This document shows, one piece after another, positions 17,137 through 25,495 of a DNA stretch of 64,000 nt; position 1 is the first letter of the stretch, and every line of letters starts with the position of its first letter. The notes under the pieces are model-generated. The model ran no database searches. It was not told where the DNA came from and saw nothing but the letters and a program-made list of their open reading frames with translations. The translations under genes and the position numbers were made by a program. The stretch comes from Kitasatospora sp. CB01950 (GTDB taxonomy: Bacteria > Actinomycetota > Actinomycetes > Streptomycetales > Streptomycetaceae), in assembly GCF_001905465.1 (NCBI RefSeq), contig NZ_LISX01000009.1, positions 260,635 through 324,634 on the forward strand. Direction: 5' to 3'.

Positions 17137-18093
17137 ATGGCACTGGTGACTTCCCCCGTCCCGCCGGCGCTGCGGGCCAAGCGCCGCCGGGAGCGGGTCA
17201 GGACGCTGGCGTTCCTGTCCCCGTGGCTGGTCGGGTTCGGGTTCTTCTTCCTGTACCCGCTGGTCTCGACGGTCTACTTCTCGTTCATGAGCTACGACGG
17301 GTTCCTCCCGCCGAGCTTCTCCGGACTGCAGAACTGGGACTTCGTCTTCACCAAGTACCCGCCGTTCTGGACGGGCCTGGCCAACACGCTGTGGCTGGTC
17401 GTCGTGATGGTCGGCCTGCGGGTGGTGTTCGGCCTCGGCATCGGGATGCTGATCACCAAGGTGAAGACCGGCGCCGGGTTCTTCCGCACCGCCTTCTACC
17501 TGCCGTACCTGGCCCCGCCGGTGGCCGCCACCATGGCCTTCGCATTCCTGCTGAACCCCGGCACCGGCCCGGTCAACCACCTGCTGGGCGAGCTCGGCCT
17601 GCCACAGCCGGGCTGGTTCAACGACCCGTCCTGGTCGAAGCCGGCGCTGACCCTGCTCGCCATGTGGGGCATCGGCGACCTGATGGTGATCTTCATGGCG
17701 GCGCTGCTGGACGTCCCCCGGGAGCAGTACGAGGCGGCCGAGCTCGACGGCGCGAGCGCCTTCCAGCGGTTCCGGTACGTCACCCTGCCGAACATCTCGC
17801 CGATCGTGATGTTCGCGGTGGTCACCGGGGTGATCCAGACCATGCAGTACTACACGCAGGCGATCGTCGCCGGGAAGGTCGCCTCCGGCGTGATCGGCGG
17901 CTCCGGGCAGCAGTTCGATCCCGGCTACCCGTCCGGCTCCACCTGGACGCTGCCGCAGATGGTCTACAACCTCGGCTTCCAGCACTACGACTACGGCTCG
18001 GCGTGCGTCGTCGCGGTCGTCCTGTTCGCCCTGTCGATGGCGTTCACCTCGCTCCTGCTGCGCCGCAGGTCCGGCTTCCTGGCGGAGGACTGA
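17137..18093 (+). CDS. csnF: Chitosan-oligosaccharide ABC transporter permease 1 (MalF type)
   Basis: 318-residue inner-membrane permease with six hydrophobic helices. It starts with a basic segment (RAKRRRERVRT) and the first helix at about 28-50 (LAFLSPWLVGFGFFFLYPLV), and carries the EAA loop EQYEAAELDGASAFQRFRY broken at about residues 191-210, which docks the ATPase. Between helices 5 and 6 is a longer extracytoplasmic loop (GVIGGSGQQFDPGYP). ATG 17137 is 10 bases after csnE. Together with CsnG it forms the membrane channel of the importer. Confidence 0.85.
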   Translation: MALVTSPVPPALRAKRRRERVRTLAFLSPWLVGFGFFFLYPLVSTVYFSFMSYDGFLPPSFSGLQNWDFVFTKYPPFWTGLANTLWLVVVMVGLRVVFGLGIGMLITKVKTGAGFFRTAFYLPYLAPPVAATMAFAFLLNPGTGPVNHLLGELGLPQPGWFNDPSWSKPALTLLAMWGIGDLMVIFMAALLDVPREQYEAAELDGASAFQRFRYVTLPNISPIVMFAVVTGVIQTMQYYTQAIVAGKVASGVIGGSGQQFDPGYPSGSTWTLPQMVYNLGFQHYDYGSACVVAVVLFALSMAFTSLLLRRRSGFLAED

Positions 18094-18098
18094 CTGCC

Positions 18099-18998
18099 AT
18101 GACCCTTGCCCCCGCCCTGCCGCGCGAGGCCGCGGCCCCCGGCTCCGCCGCCGGCGCCGCGCGCACAGCCCGCCGCCGGGCCGCCCTGCACTGGGTGGCC
18201 GTGCACGCGCTGGCGATCGCCGCCGCGCTGTTCTTCGTGCTGCCGTTCGTGTTCGTCTTCCTCACCTCGGTGATGACGGACCACCAGGCGCTCACCTCCG
18301 ACCTGTGGCCGACCCACTGGCAGTGGTCGAACTTCGCCAAGGTCTGGAACACCCCCGGCTTCCTCACCTGGTGGCGCAACACCCTGCTGTACGCGGCGGG
18401 CGGCACCGCGCTGACCGTCGCCTCCAGCCTGCCGGTGGCGTACGCGCTCGCCAAGTTCCGCTTCCGGGGCCGCAACCTGGCCCTGATGGCGGTGGTGTCG
18501 ATGATGATGCTGCCGCCGCAGGTCACGATCATCCCGATGTACCTGTTCTGGGCCAAGCAGCTGCACCTGACCGGCTCGCTGTGGCCGCTGGTCATCCCGA
18601 TGGTCTTCGGCGACGCGTTCTCGATCTTCCTGCTGCGGCAGTTCCTGCTGACCATCCCCCGGGAGAACATCGAGGCCGCCCGGATCGACGGCTGCGGCGA
18701 ACTGCGCACCCTGCTGCGGGTGGTGCTGCCGATGGCGAAACCCGCCGTCGCCGCCGTCGCGCTGTTCCAGTTCTTCTACTGCTGGAACGACTACTTCGGC
18801 CCGCAGATCTACGCCAGCGAGAACCCCGGTGCCTGGACCCTGAGTTACGGCCTGGAGTCCTTCAAGGGCGCCCACCACACCAACTGGAACCTCACCATGG
18901 CGGCCACGCTGCTGGTGATGGCGCCGGTGATCGTTCTGTTCTTCTTCGCACAACGCGCCTTCGTCGAAGGCGTCACACTGACAGGGGTCAAGGGCTGA
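18099..18998 (+). CDS. csnG: Chitosan-oligosaccharide ABC transporter permease 2 (MalG type)
   Basis: 299-residue permease with six predicted helices; the first is at about 33-55 (VHALAIAAALFFVLPFVFVFLTSV). The ATPase-docking EAA loop reads ENIEAARIDGCGELRTLLRV, close to family consensus, and the C-terminal tail FVEGVTLTGVKG is typical of MalG-type subunits. ATG 18099 lies 5 bases after the csnF stop. Its TGA overlaps the ATG of csnH (TGATG), so translation is likely coupled. Confidence 0.85.
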   Translation: MTLAPALPREAAAPGSAAGAARTARRRAALHWVAVHALAIAAALFFVLPFVFVFLTSVMTDHQALTSDLWPTHWQWSNFAKVWNTPGFLTWWRNTLLYAAGGTALTVASSLPVAYALAKFRFRGRNLALMAVVSMMMLPPQVTIIPMYLFWAKQLHLTGSLWPLVIPMVFGDAFSIFLLRQFLLTIPRENIEAARIDGCGELRTLLRVVLPMAKPAVAAVALFQFFYCWNDYFGPQIYASENPGAWTLSYGLESFKGAHHTNWNLTMAATLLVMAPVIVLFFFAQRAFVEGVTLTGVKG

Positions 18999-20287
18999 TG
19001 TCCGCACTGAAGTTGGCAATAGTCGGCGGCGGTTCCACCTACACGCCGGAGCTGATCGACGGGTTCGCGCGGCTGCGCGACACTCTGCCGATCGGCGAAC
19101 TCGTGCTGATCGACCCGGCGGTCGACCGCCTGGAGCTGATCGCCGGCCTGGCCCGCCGGATCTTCGCCAAGCAGGGCCACGACGCCGTCGTCACCACCGC
19201 CACCGACATCGCCGCCGGCGTGCGGGACGCCGACGCGGTGCTGCTGCAGCTGCGGGTCGGCGGGCAGGCCGCGCGCAACCAGGACGAGACCTGGCCGTTG
19301 GAGTGCGGCTGCGTCGGCCAGGAGACCACCGGCGCGGGCGGCCTCGCCAAGGCGCTGCGCACCGTCCCCGTGGTCCTCGACATCGCCGAGCAGGTCCGCC
19401 GCACCAACCCGGACGCCTGGATCGTCGACTTCACCAACCCGGTCGGCATCGTCACCCGCGCCCTGCAGACCGCCGGGCACAAGGCCGTCGGCCTGTGCAA
19501 CGTCGCGATCGGCTTCCAGCGCAAGTTCGCCGCCCACCTCGGCGTCGACCCGGAGCTGATCCGCCTCGACCACGTCGGCCTCAACCACCTCACCTGGGAA
19601 CGCGGCGTCACCCTGCTCGACGCCCCGAACGCCGCCGGCGGCCGCGAGGTGCTGCCGCAGCTGCTCGCCGAGCACGGCGCGGCCATCGCCGCCGACCTGC
19701 ACCTGCCGGAGCCGGTGATCCGGCGGCTCGGCGTCGTCCCCTCCTACTACCTGCGCTACTTCTACCAGCACGACCTGGTCGTCGAGGAGCTCAAGGTCAA
19801 GGGCTCGCGGGCCGCCGAGGTCGCCGCCATCGAGCGGCAGCTGCTGGAGATGTACGCCGACCCGACCCTCGACACCAAGCCCGAACTGCTCGGCAAGCGC
19901 GGCGGCGCGTTCTACTCGGAGGCCGCGGTCCAGCTGATCGCCTCGCTGCTCGGCACCGACGGCCGCACCACCGTGCAGGTCGTCAACACCCGCAACGACG
20001 GCGTGCTGCCGTTCCTGCCCGACGACGCGGTGATCGAGGTCCCCGCCGAGGTCGACGCCGCCGGGGTCCGCCCGCTGCCGCAGCGGCCCGTCGAGCCGCT
20101 GTACGCCGGCCTGATCGCCAACGTCACCGCGTACGAGCACCTGGCGCTGGACGCCGCGCTGCACGGCGGCCGCGACCGGGTCTTCGACGCGCTGCTCGCG
20201 CACCCGCTGGTCGGCCAGCTGGAACTCGCCGAGCAGCTCACCGACCGACTGCTCGCGCACAACCGCGACCACCTGAGCTGGGCGTGA
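18998..20287 (+). CDS. csnH: GH4-family glycosidase of the chitosan-oligosaccharide operon
   Basis: 429-residue NAD- and metal-dependent GH4 hydrolase, the family of 6-phospho-beta-glucosidases. The Rossmann motif IVGGGSTYTPELIDGF (residues 7-22) binds NAD. ECGCVGQETTGAGG, DFTNPVGIVT, GLCNVAIGFQ with the metal-ligand Cys, and DHVGLNHLTW with the catalytic-site His all match GH4. In csn operons the substrate should be internalised glucosamine oligosaccharide, possibly after phosphorylation by the next gene. The overlap with csnG and the gap of only 52 bases to csnK support one operon. Substrate specificity is inferred from context, not from sequence. Confidence 0.85.
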   Translation: MSALKLAIVGGGSTYTPELIDGFARLRDTLPIGELVLIDPAVDRLELIAGLARRIFAKQGHDAVVTTATDIAAGVRDADAVLLQLRVGGQAARNQDETWPLECGCVGQETTGAGGLAKALRTVPVVLDIAEQVRRTNPDAWIVDFTNPVGIVTRALQTAGHKAVGLCNVAIGFQRKFAAHLGVDPELIRLDHVGLNHLTWERGVTLLDAPNAAGGREVLPQLLAEHGAAIAADLHLPEPVIRRLGVVPSYYLRYFYQHDLVVEELKVKGSRAAEVAAIERQLLEMYADPTLDTKPELLGKRGGAFYSEAAVQLIASLLGTDGRTTVQVVNTRNDGVLPFLPDDAVIEVPAEVDAAGVRPLPQRPVEPLYAGLIANVTAYEHLALDAALHGGRDRVFDALLAHPLVGQLELAEQLTDRLLAHNRDHLSWA

Positions 20288-20339
20288 ACCGCACCATGAG
20301 AACGATCCGCACGAAGCACCGCCACGGGGGGACCGGCCG

Positions 20340-21359
20340 ATGAGCCACGACGCACACCTGCCCGGCGTCCTCGCGATAGACGCCGGCAACAGCAAGACCG
20401 ACCTGGCCCTGGTCGGCGTCGACGGGCGGGTCCTCGGCACCGCCCGCGGCGGCGGCTTCCAACCGCAGCACACCGGCCCGCAGGCCGCGATCGCCGCGCT
20501 CGCCCCGCTGGTCGAGGACCTCGCCCGCCAGGCCGGCGTCCAACTGCGGCCCGGCGGGCGGCCGTTGACCGACCACGTCAGCGCCTGCCTGGCCAACGCC
20601 GACCTGCCGGTCGAGGAGCAGCGGCTGCACGAGGCGATCGCCGCACACGGCTGGACGACGTCCGTGCACGTCGCCAACGACACCTTCGGCCTGCTGCGGG
20701 CCGGCACCGACGGGCCGCTCGGGGTGGCCGTGGTGTGTGGCGCCGGCATCAACTGCGTGGGCCTGCGGCCGGACGGGCGCACCGCGCGCTGGCCCGCGCT
20801 CGGCAAGCTCACCGGCGACTGGGGCGGCGGCGGCGGGCTCGCCGAGGCCGCGATGTGGCACGCCGCCCGGGCCGAGGACGGGCGCGGCGCGCCCACCCTG
20901 CTCTCCCCCATGATCGGCGCCCGCTTCGGCCTCGCCGGGGCCAACGCGTTCGCCGAGGCGATGCACCTCGGGCAGCTCGACCCGGCCCGGCTGCACGAGG
21001 TCTCCCAGGTGCTGTTCGAGGCCGCCGAGGCCGGCGACGCGATCGCGCTGTCGCTGATCGACCGGCAGGCCGACGAGGTCTGCCGGCTCGCGACCGTCGC
21101 GCTCACCCGGCTCGACCTGCTCGACCGGCCGGTGCCGGTGGTCCTCGGCGGCGGCGTGCTGGCCTCCCGGCACCCGCTGCTGATCGACAACCTGACGGCC
21201 CGGCTGGCCGCCGCCGCGCCGCTCGCCGAGCCGCGCATCGTGGTCGCCCCGCCGGTCCTCGGCGCGGCCCTGCTCGGCCTCGACCACCTCGGCGCCGACC
21301 CCGCCGCGCACCGCCGCCTGCGGGACGCCTACCCGACCGCCCATCCGGTCGCCGCCTGA
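20340..21359 (+). CDS. csnK: BadF/BadG-type sugar kinase (N-acetylglucosamine/glucosamine kinase)
   Basis: 339-residue ATPase of the ASKHA fold. The phosphate-binding loop AIDAGNSKTDLALVG is at residues 12-26, the second lobe carries CGAGINCVG and LTGDWGGGGGLAE, and VVLGGGVLAS closes the nucleotide site. The family phosphorylates amino sugars such as GlcNAc or glucosamine at C6. As the last gene of the csn operon it would trap the imported sugar or supply the 6-phospho substrate for the GH4 enzyme. ATG 20340 follows GGGGGGA. A terminator hairpin begins 21 bases after the stop. Confidence 0.85.
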   Translation: MSHDAHLPGVLAIDAGNSKTDLALVGVDGRVLGTARGGGFQPQHTGPQAAIAALAPLVEDLARQAGVQLRPGGRPLTDHVSACLANADLPVEEQRLHEAIAAHGWTTSVHVANDTFGLLRAGTDGPLGVAVVCGAGINCVGLRPDGRTARWPALGKLTGDWGGGGGLAEAAMWHAARAEDGRGAPTLLSPMIGARFGLAGANAFAEAMHLGQLDPARLHEVSQVLFEAAEAGDAIALSLIDRQADEVCRLATVALTRLDLLDRPVPVVLGGGVLASRHPLLIDNLTARLAAAAPLAEPRIVVAPPVLGAALLGLDHLGADPAAHRRLRDAYPTAHPVAA

Positions 21360-21380
21360 CCCGCCGCCTGACCCGCCGCG

Positions 21381-21419
21381 GACGGGAGCGCCGGGGCAAC
21401 GGCCCTCGGCGCTCCCGTC
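21381..21419 (+). terminator. Terminator of the csn operon
   Basis: GACGGGAGCGCCG at 21381-21393 pairs perfectly with 21407-21419, with a few more G-C pairs inside. It ends 14 bases before the -35 box of the MerR-PP2C gene and insulates the two units. Confidence 0.8.
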
Positions 21420-21432
21420 GGCACTCCCGGGC

Positions 21433-21463
21433 TTGACCTTCACCTTCGGGGAAGGCCCAGCAT
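21433..21463 (+). promoter_or_regulatory. MerR-type promoter with 19-bp spacer and operator
   Basis: TTGACC at 21433-21438 and CAGCAT at 21458-21463 are separated by 19 bases, the stretched spacing typical of promoters activated by DNA distortion by MerR proteins. Inside the spacer lies the inverted repeat CCTTC-GGG-GAAGG (21443-21455), preceded by a second CCTTC. It stands 40 bases before the MerR-PP2C start, so autoregulation is likely. Confidence 0.7.
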
Positions 21464-21502
21464 CGGTGGAGCCGGACACCGGTCCGGCACGAGGAGGCGG
21501 GG

Positions 21503-22564
21503 ATGGAGCTGCTGACCATCGGGGCGTTCGCCCGGGCGGCCCGGCTGTCGCCGAAGGCACTGCGCCTGTACGACGAACTCGGGCTGCTGCGGCCCGCCGA
21601 GGTGGACCCGGCCACGGGCTACCGGCGGTACGCGCCGGACCAGTTGGAGCAGGCCCGGCTGGTGCTGTGGCTGCGCCGGCTCGGCATGCCACTGGCCCGG
21701 ATCCGGCTGGTGCTCGGCCTGGAGCCCGCCCGGGCGGCCGAGGAGGTCGCCCGGTACTGGGAGTCCGTACGGGCCGAGACCGAGGCCCGCCGGGAGCTCG
21801 CCGCCCTCCTCGTCGACCACCTCTCGGGGAAGGACCCCACGATGACGGACGGAACGACGGGCGCCCTGCGGATCCGCTACGCGGCCCGCACGGACGCCGG
21901 ACTGGTCCGCGAACGCAACGACGACGCCGCCTACGCGGGCGACGGCCTGATCGCGGTCGCCGACGGCATGGGCCCGCAGGGCGGCGGCGCGCCGGCCGGC
22001 GCCGCCGCGATCGACGCGCTGAAGGAACTCGCACTGCCCGCCGGGGAGTTGCTCAACGCCCTGGAGGACGCGGTGGCCCGGATCGACGGCCGGGTCGGCG
22101 CGGCGTCCGAACTCCCGGACGCGGGCACCACGTTGACGGCGATGCTGTGGTCGGACGCGCAGCTCGCCCTGGTGCACATCGGCGACTCGCGCGCCTACCT
22201 GCTGCGCGGCGGCGACCTCTTCCAGCTCACCCACGACCACACCCTGGTGCAGTCGATGGTCGACGACGGCCGGCTGACCCTGGCCGAGGCCGCCTCGCAC
22301 CCCCAACGAACCCTGCTGGTGCGGGCGTTGACAGGCTCCGGCGAGAACCGCCCGGACGTGTCGCTGCACGCCGCCCGGGCCGGCGACCGCTACCTGCTGT
22401 GCACGGACGGCCTGTCCCGGTGGGTCCCCGACGACGCCCTGCACAGCGTGCTGAGCGCCGTCGCCGCCCCCGAGCAGGCGGTGCAGCAGCTGGTCGCGCT
22501 GGCCAACCGGGCGGGTGGGCCGGACAACATCGCCTGCGCGGTCGCGGACGTCGTCGCGGACTGA
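21503..22564 (+). CDS. MerR transcription regulator fused to a PP2C phosphatase
   Basis: 353 residues. Residues 1-73 form a MerR winged helix (LLTIGAFARAARLSPKALRL, then YDELGLLRPAEVDPATGYRRY) and 75-107 an acidic helix that would be the dimerisation coil. From about 120 to 353 there is a complete PP2C Ser/Thr phosphatase: RERNDDAAY, AVADGMGPQGGG, HIGDSRAYLLRGG, LCTDGLSRWV and GGPDNIACAV, with the metal-binding Asp residues present. The usual effector-binding part is thus replaced by an enzyme. Dephosphorylation of a partner, or of the protein itself, could be linked to promoter control. Its promoter has the 19-bp MerR spacer. GAGG stands 6 bases before the ATG. Targets are unknown. Confidence 0.85.
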   Translation: MELLTIGAFARAARLSPKALRLYDELGLLRPAEVDPATGYRRYAPDQLEQARLVLWLRRLGMPLARIRLVLGLEPARAAEEVARYWESVRAETEARRELAALLVDHLSGKDPTMTDGTTGALRIRYAARTDAGLVRERNDDAAYAGDGLIAVADGMGPQGGGAPAGAAAIDALKELALPAGELLNALEDAVARIDGRVGAASELPDAGTTLTAMLWSDAQLALVHIGDSRAYLLRGGDLFQLTHDHTLVQSMVDDGRLTLAEAASHPQRTLLVRALTGSGENRPDVSLHAARAGDRYLLCTDGLSRWVPDDALHSVLSAVAAPEQAVQQLVALANRAGGPDNIACAVADVVAD

Positions 22565-22795
22565 CCGGACGATCGGGCGGAGAGGCCGGGCGACCGGGCC
22601 GCGGGGCGATCCCGCAGGTGACGGTACGTCACCGGTGCGACAAGTTCCGCAAACGCATCTCGATTGGGGAAAGTTTCGGCGAGGTGCGAAGGATGCCCCG
22701 ATCTGTCCGTTGAAGGCACCGCACGGGCCCGCTAGCGTCGCGCTCTCACAGCGTGTCCGACGGGGGTGCGCGGGGAGTCCGGGAGCCGACGCCAG

Positions 22796-23293
22796 ATGGC
22801 GATCCGTAAGTCCACCATGCAGGAGCAGGTCGCCGCGGCGATCGCCGCAATCGAGCCGAACGACCGCCCGGTCGTGACCTTCCACACCATCTCGGGCCCG
22901 AGCCCGTGGCTGATGAGCCAGCTCGGCCTGATCGGCCAGCTGTTCGTGAAGTACTACTTCGTGACCCTGACCCAGCGGGTGGTCACCGTGCACCGCGCCT
23001 CCCGGATGAGCAACCGTCCGCAGGAGCTCGTGCACGTCATCCCGCTGGACCAGGCGCGCGCCGCGGTCACCGACGTCAACCGCGCCACCCTGTGGAGCTC
23101 GCTGAAGTTCCAGTTCCCGGGCGAGCCCAAGCCGACCCGCCTGAACATCGGCCGCTACTGGCGCACCGAGCTGGACACCTTCGTCAACAGCCTGTTCGGC
23201 GGCGGCCAGGCCGTCCCGCCGCAGGGCCAGCCGTACCCGGCGCAGGGCGCGGCCCACCCGCAGCAGGGCCAGCCGAACCCGTACCAGAGCTGA
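22796..23293 (+). CDS. PH-like domain protein of unknown function
   Basis: 165 residues, soluble. The core (about residues 20-128) contains alternating strands such as KYYFVTLTQRVVTVHRAS, ELVHVIPLDQARAAVTDV and SLKFQFPGEPKPTRLNI, ending with the helix TELDTFVNSLF. This arrangement resembles bacterial PH-like domains. The tail (about 133-165) is low-complexity Gln/Pro/Gly with repeated QGQP. GGGAG lies 10 bases before ATG 22796. No operon partner; a bidirectional terminator follows. In the 231 bases upstream I see no other gene. Function unknown. Confidence 0.75.
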   Translation: MAIRKSTMQEQVAAAIAAIEPNDRPVVTFHTISGPSPWLMSQLGLIGQLFVKYYFVTLTQRVVTVHRASRMSNRPQELVHVIPLDQARAAVTDVNRATLWSSLKFQFPGEPKPTRLNIGRYWRTELDTFVNSLFGGGQAVPPQGQPYPAQGAAHPQQGQPNPYQS

Positions 23294-23329
23294 GCCGCGG
23301 CCGAAGCGGTCGACACGGCCGAAACGGCG

Positions 23330-23363
23330 GAAGCGCCCGTCCGGACCCCCGGGCGGGCGCTTC
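23330..23363. terminator. Bidirectional terminator
   Basis: GAAGCGCCCG (23330-23339) pairs with CGGGCGCTTC (23354-23363), extended inward by three more pairs including one G-U. It lies between the convergent PH-like and nucleosidase genes and ends with TTCGTCGT. Confidence 0.75.
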
Positions 23364-23381
23364 GTCGTGCCGGCGGGCAGG

Positions 23382-23954
23382 TCAGCGCAGGTGGGCGGCG
23401 ACCCACTCGGCGAGCAGCCGGGCGCAGCCGTCCACGGACGCCTGCCAGTTGAGCTCCGCGCCGTCGCCCGCGCCGTCGCTGACGTGCTTGACCAGGCGGA
23501 CGGGCAGCCCGGCGCGGCGGGCGACGGTGGCGATCGCATAGCCCTCCATGTCCACCAGGTCGGCGGTGCGGGCGAGTTCGTCGCGGTCGGCGTCGGAGGA
23601 GACGAAGCGGTCGCCGGTGGCGAGCACCGGACCGGCGGGCGCGAGGTCGATCGGGCCGTCCAGCGGGCGGCCGACGAGCTGCTCCAGCAGCGGGGTGTCC
23701 AGGTCGTGCTGGAGCACCCGGCCGATCTCGTGGGTGCCGGCCAGGCCGGGCCGCAGCGACCCGGCGGTGCCCAGGTTGACCACCGCGGACGGCTTCGGTC
23801 CGGCCGCCAGCACGGTGGCCAGCGCGGCCGCCGCGTTGACCTTCCCCATGCCGGTCAGCAGCACCGGCAGGGCGGCGTCCAGGTGGGCGGCCTCCTCGGG
23901 CAGCGCGAGGACGAGCAGCGGGCGGTCGGGGGTGACGGTTCCGATCAGGCGCAT
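23382..23954 (-). CDS. Nucleoside phosphorylase / MTA-SAH nucleosidase family protein
   Basis: 190-residue enzyme of the purine nucleoside phosphorylase fold. Visible motifs are LVLALPEEAAHLD, TGMGKVNAAAAL (phosphate or ribose loop), VVNLGTAGSLRPGL (base and ribose binding) and DLVDMEGYAIATVARRAG, whose Met-Glu pair contacts the ribose. RLVKHVSDGAG supplies the late Asp near the purine. Likely activity is cleavage of methylthioadenosine, S-adenosylhomocysteine or a related nucleoside. I use ATG 23954, where homology-like sequence begins; the extension to 24038 is Arg/Pro rich. The ribosome binding site is weak. The menaquinone-pathway enzyme futalosine hydrolase is a related alternative. Confidence 0.75.
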   Translation of the reverse strand: MRLIGTVTPDRPLLVLALPEEAAHLDAALPVLLTGMGKVNAAAALATVLAAGPKPSAVVNLGTAGSLRPGLAGTHEIGRVLQHDLDTPLLEQLVGRPLDGPIDLAPAGPVLATGDRFVSSDADRDELARTADLVDMEGYAIATVARRAGLPVRLVKHVSDGAGDGAELNWQASVDGCARLLAEWVAAHLR

Positions 23955-24132
23955 GACCGAAAGCTTACGAGGCCCGGAACCGTCCCCCGTCGGCCGCGCG
24001 TCGCAGCGGGGGCGGACCGCACGCGGCCGAACGGGCACGAAGAGATCAACTCCCGCTCAAGTCAGGTGTGGTGGACGACGCAGACCGCCATACTGCGGGG
24101 TGACGGGGGACGTCGTACGGGGAGGTCGGACG

Positions 24133-25482
24133 GTGACAGCACCGGCAGTGCCACAGGCCAGGGCGGGCGCACTCGCGCCCCCACCGGCCCGCGAACCGGG
24201 GCCGGTGGCCCGGCTGCGCCGCTCGGCGGCCACCCCACCGGGGCGGCTGCGCGCGGCGGGCGCGGTACTGGCCGCGCTGGTCCTGCTGTTCGGCGCGGTG
24301 GCGGTGTGGCAGTCCGTGCACCGGTCCCGGGCGGCCGGGCAGGTGGTGTCGGCCAGCGGTCCGCTCAGCCAGGACGCCGCCGAGATCTACCTCCGGCTCG
24401 CGGACGCCGATGCGACCGCCGCCGCCGGATTCCTGTTGGCCGTCGACGAGCCCGCCACGGTCCGCGGCCACTACCAGGACGACCTGTCGACGGCCGCCGA
24501 GCGGCTCGCCGAGGCCGCGGGCCGCAGTGGCGGCACGGGCGACCCGAAGCTGACCGAGCTCAACCAGCAACTGTCGCGCTACGCGGGCCTGGTGGAGACC
24601 GCCCGGGCACTGGACCGGCAGGGCCTGCCGCTCGGCGGGGCCTACCTGCGGTACGCCTCCGAGCTGATGCAGGGCACCGTGCTGCCGAAGGCGCAGAGCC
24701 TGGCCGAGGACGAGTCGGCCCGGTTGGACTCCGACTACCGCGCCGCCGGGGCGACCCCGTGGGCGGCGCTGGCGCTCGGCGTCCTGGCGCTGGCCGCGCT
24801 GGCCCGCTACCAGGTCCTGCTGTTCCGGCGCACCAACCGGGTGTTCAACCCCGGGCTGCTCGGCGGTTCGCTGGCGGTACTGGCCGCCCTCGGCTGGCTG
24901 CTGGCGGGCACCATGACGGCGGGCGACGACCTGGCGCGCGGCCGGACGTACGGCACCCGACCGCTGCGGGAGCTGGACCAGGTGCGGATCGCGGCCCTGA
25001 AGGCGCACACCGCGGAGAACCTCGACCTGGTGGCCCGCGGCGCCAGCGACAAGTACACCAAGCAGTGGGCCGACCTGGTCGCCACCCTCGACCAGGACCC
25101 ACGCACCGTCGGCTCGGTCTCCGGGCTGCAGGCCGGCGCACCGCCCGACGCGGCCAACCTGCTGACCGACGCCGCGAGCGCCTACCAGCAGTGGCAGGAC
25201 CGGCACAAGGACGCCGCCGCGCAGAACTCGGCCGGCAACTACGAGGCCGCGCTGCAACGGACGTTGACCGCGGGCGGCCCCGACACCGCGGACGCCGCGT
25301 TCCAGGACGCCGGCAGGAAGTGGAAGGACGCCGCGAAGGTCGAGCAGGACGCCTTCGCCAAGGCCACGGCCGGCCTTGACGGGATGCTGACGGGCCAGGC
25401 GGTGGCCGCCGGAGTGCTGTCCGTCCTGGGCGCGGCCGCCGCGCTGCGCGGCATCGGCCGCCGACTGGCCGAGTACCGGTAG
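24133..25482 (+). CDS. glnX: GlnX-like membrane sensor of the PknG pathway
   Basis: 449-residue integral membrane protein. Helices are at about 41-60 (AAGAVLAALVLLFGAVAVW), 209-230, 238-262 and 419-441. Extracellular helical segments lie between helix 1 and 2 and between helix 3 and 4 and are rich in Ala, Asp and Gln. This topology and the order glnX-glnH-pknG match mycobacteria, where GlnX relays the amino-acid signal from GlnH across the membrane to kinase PknG. Start GTG 24133 is preceded by GGAGG 7 bases upstream. It opens a seven-gene unit; the gap to glnH is 13 bases. Confidence 0.8.
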   Translation: MTAPAVPQARAGALAPPPAREPGPVARLRRSAATPPGRLRAAGAVLAALVLLFGAVAVWQSVHRSRAAGQVVSASGPLSQDAAEIYLRLADADATAAAGFLLAVDEPATVRGHYQDDLSTAAERLAEAAGRSGGTGDPKLTELNQQLSRYAGLVETARALDRQGLPLGGAYLRYASELMQGTVLPKAQSLAEDESARLDSDYRAAGATPWAALALGVLALAALARYQVLLFRRTNRVFNPGLLGGSLAVLAALGWLLAGTMTAGDDLARGRTYGTRPLRELDQVRIAALKAHTAENLDLVARGASDKYTKQWADLVATLDQDPRTVGSVSGLQAGAPPDAANLLTDAASAYQQWQDRHKDAAAQNSAGNYEAALQRTLTAGGPDTADAAFQDAGRKWKDAAKVEQDAFAKATAGLDGMLTGQAVAAGVLSVLGAAAALRGIGRRLAEYR

Positions 25483-25495
25483 GAGGGAACGAGGA

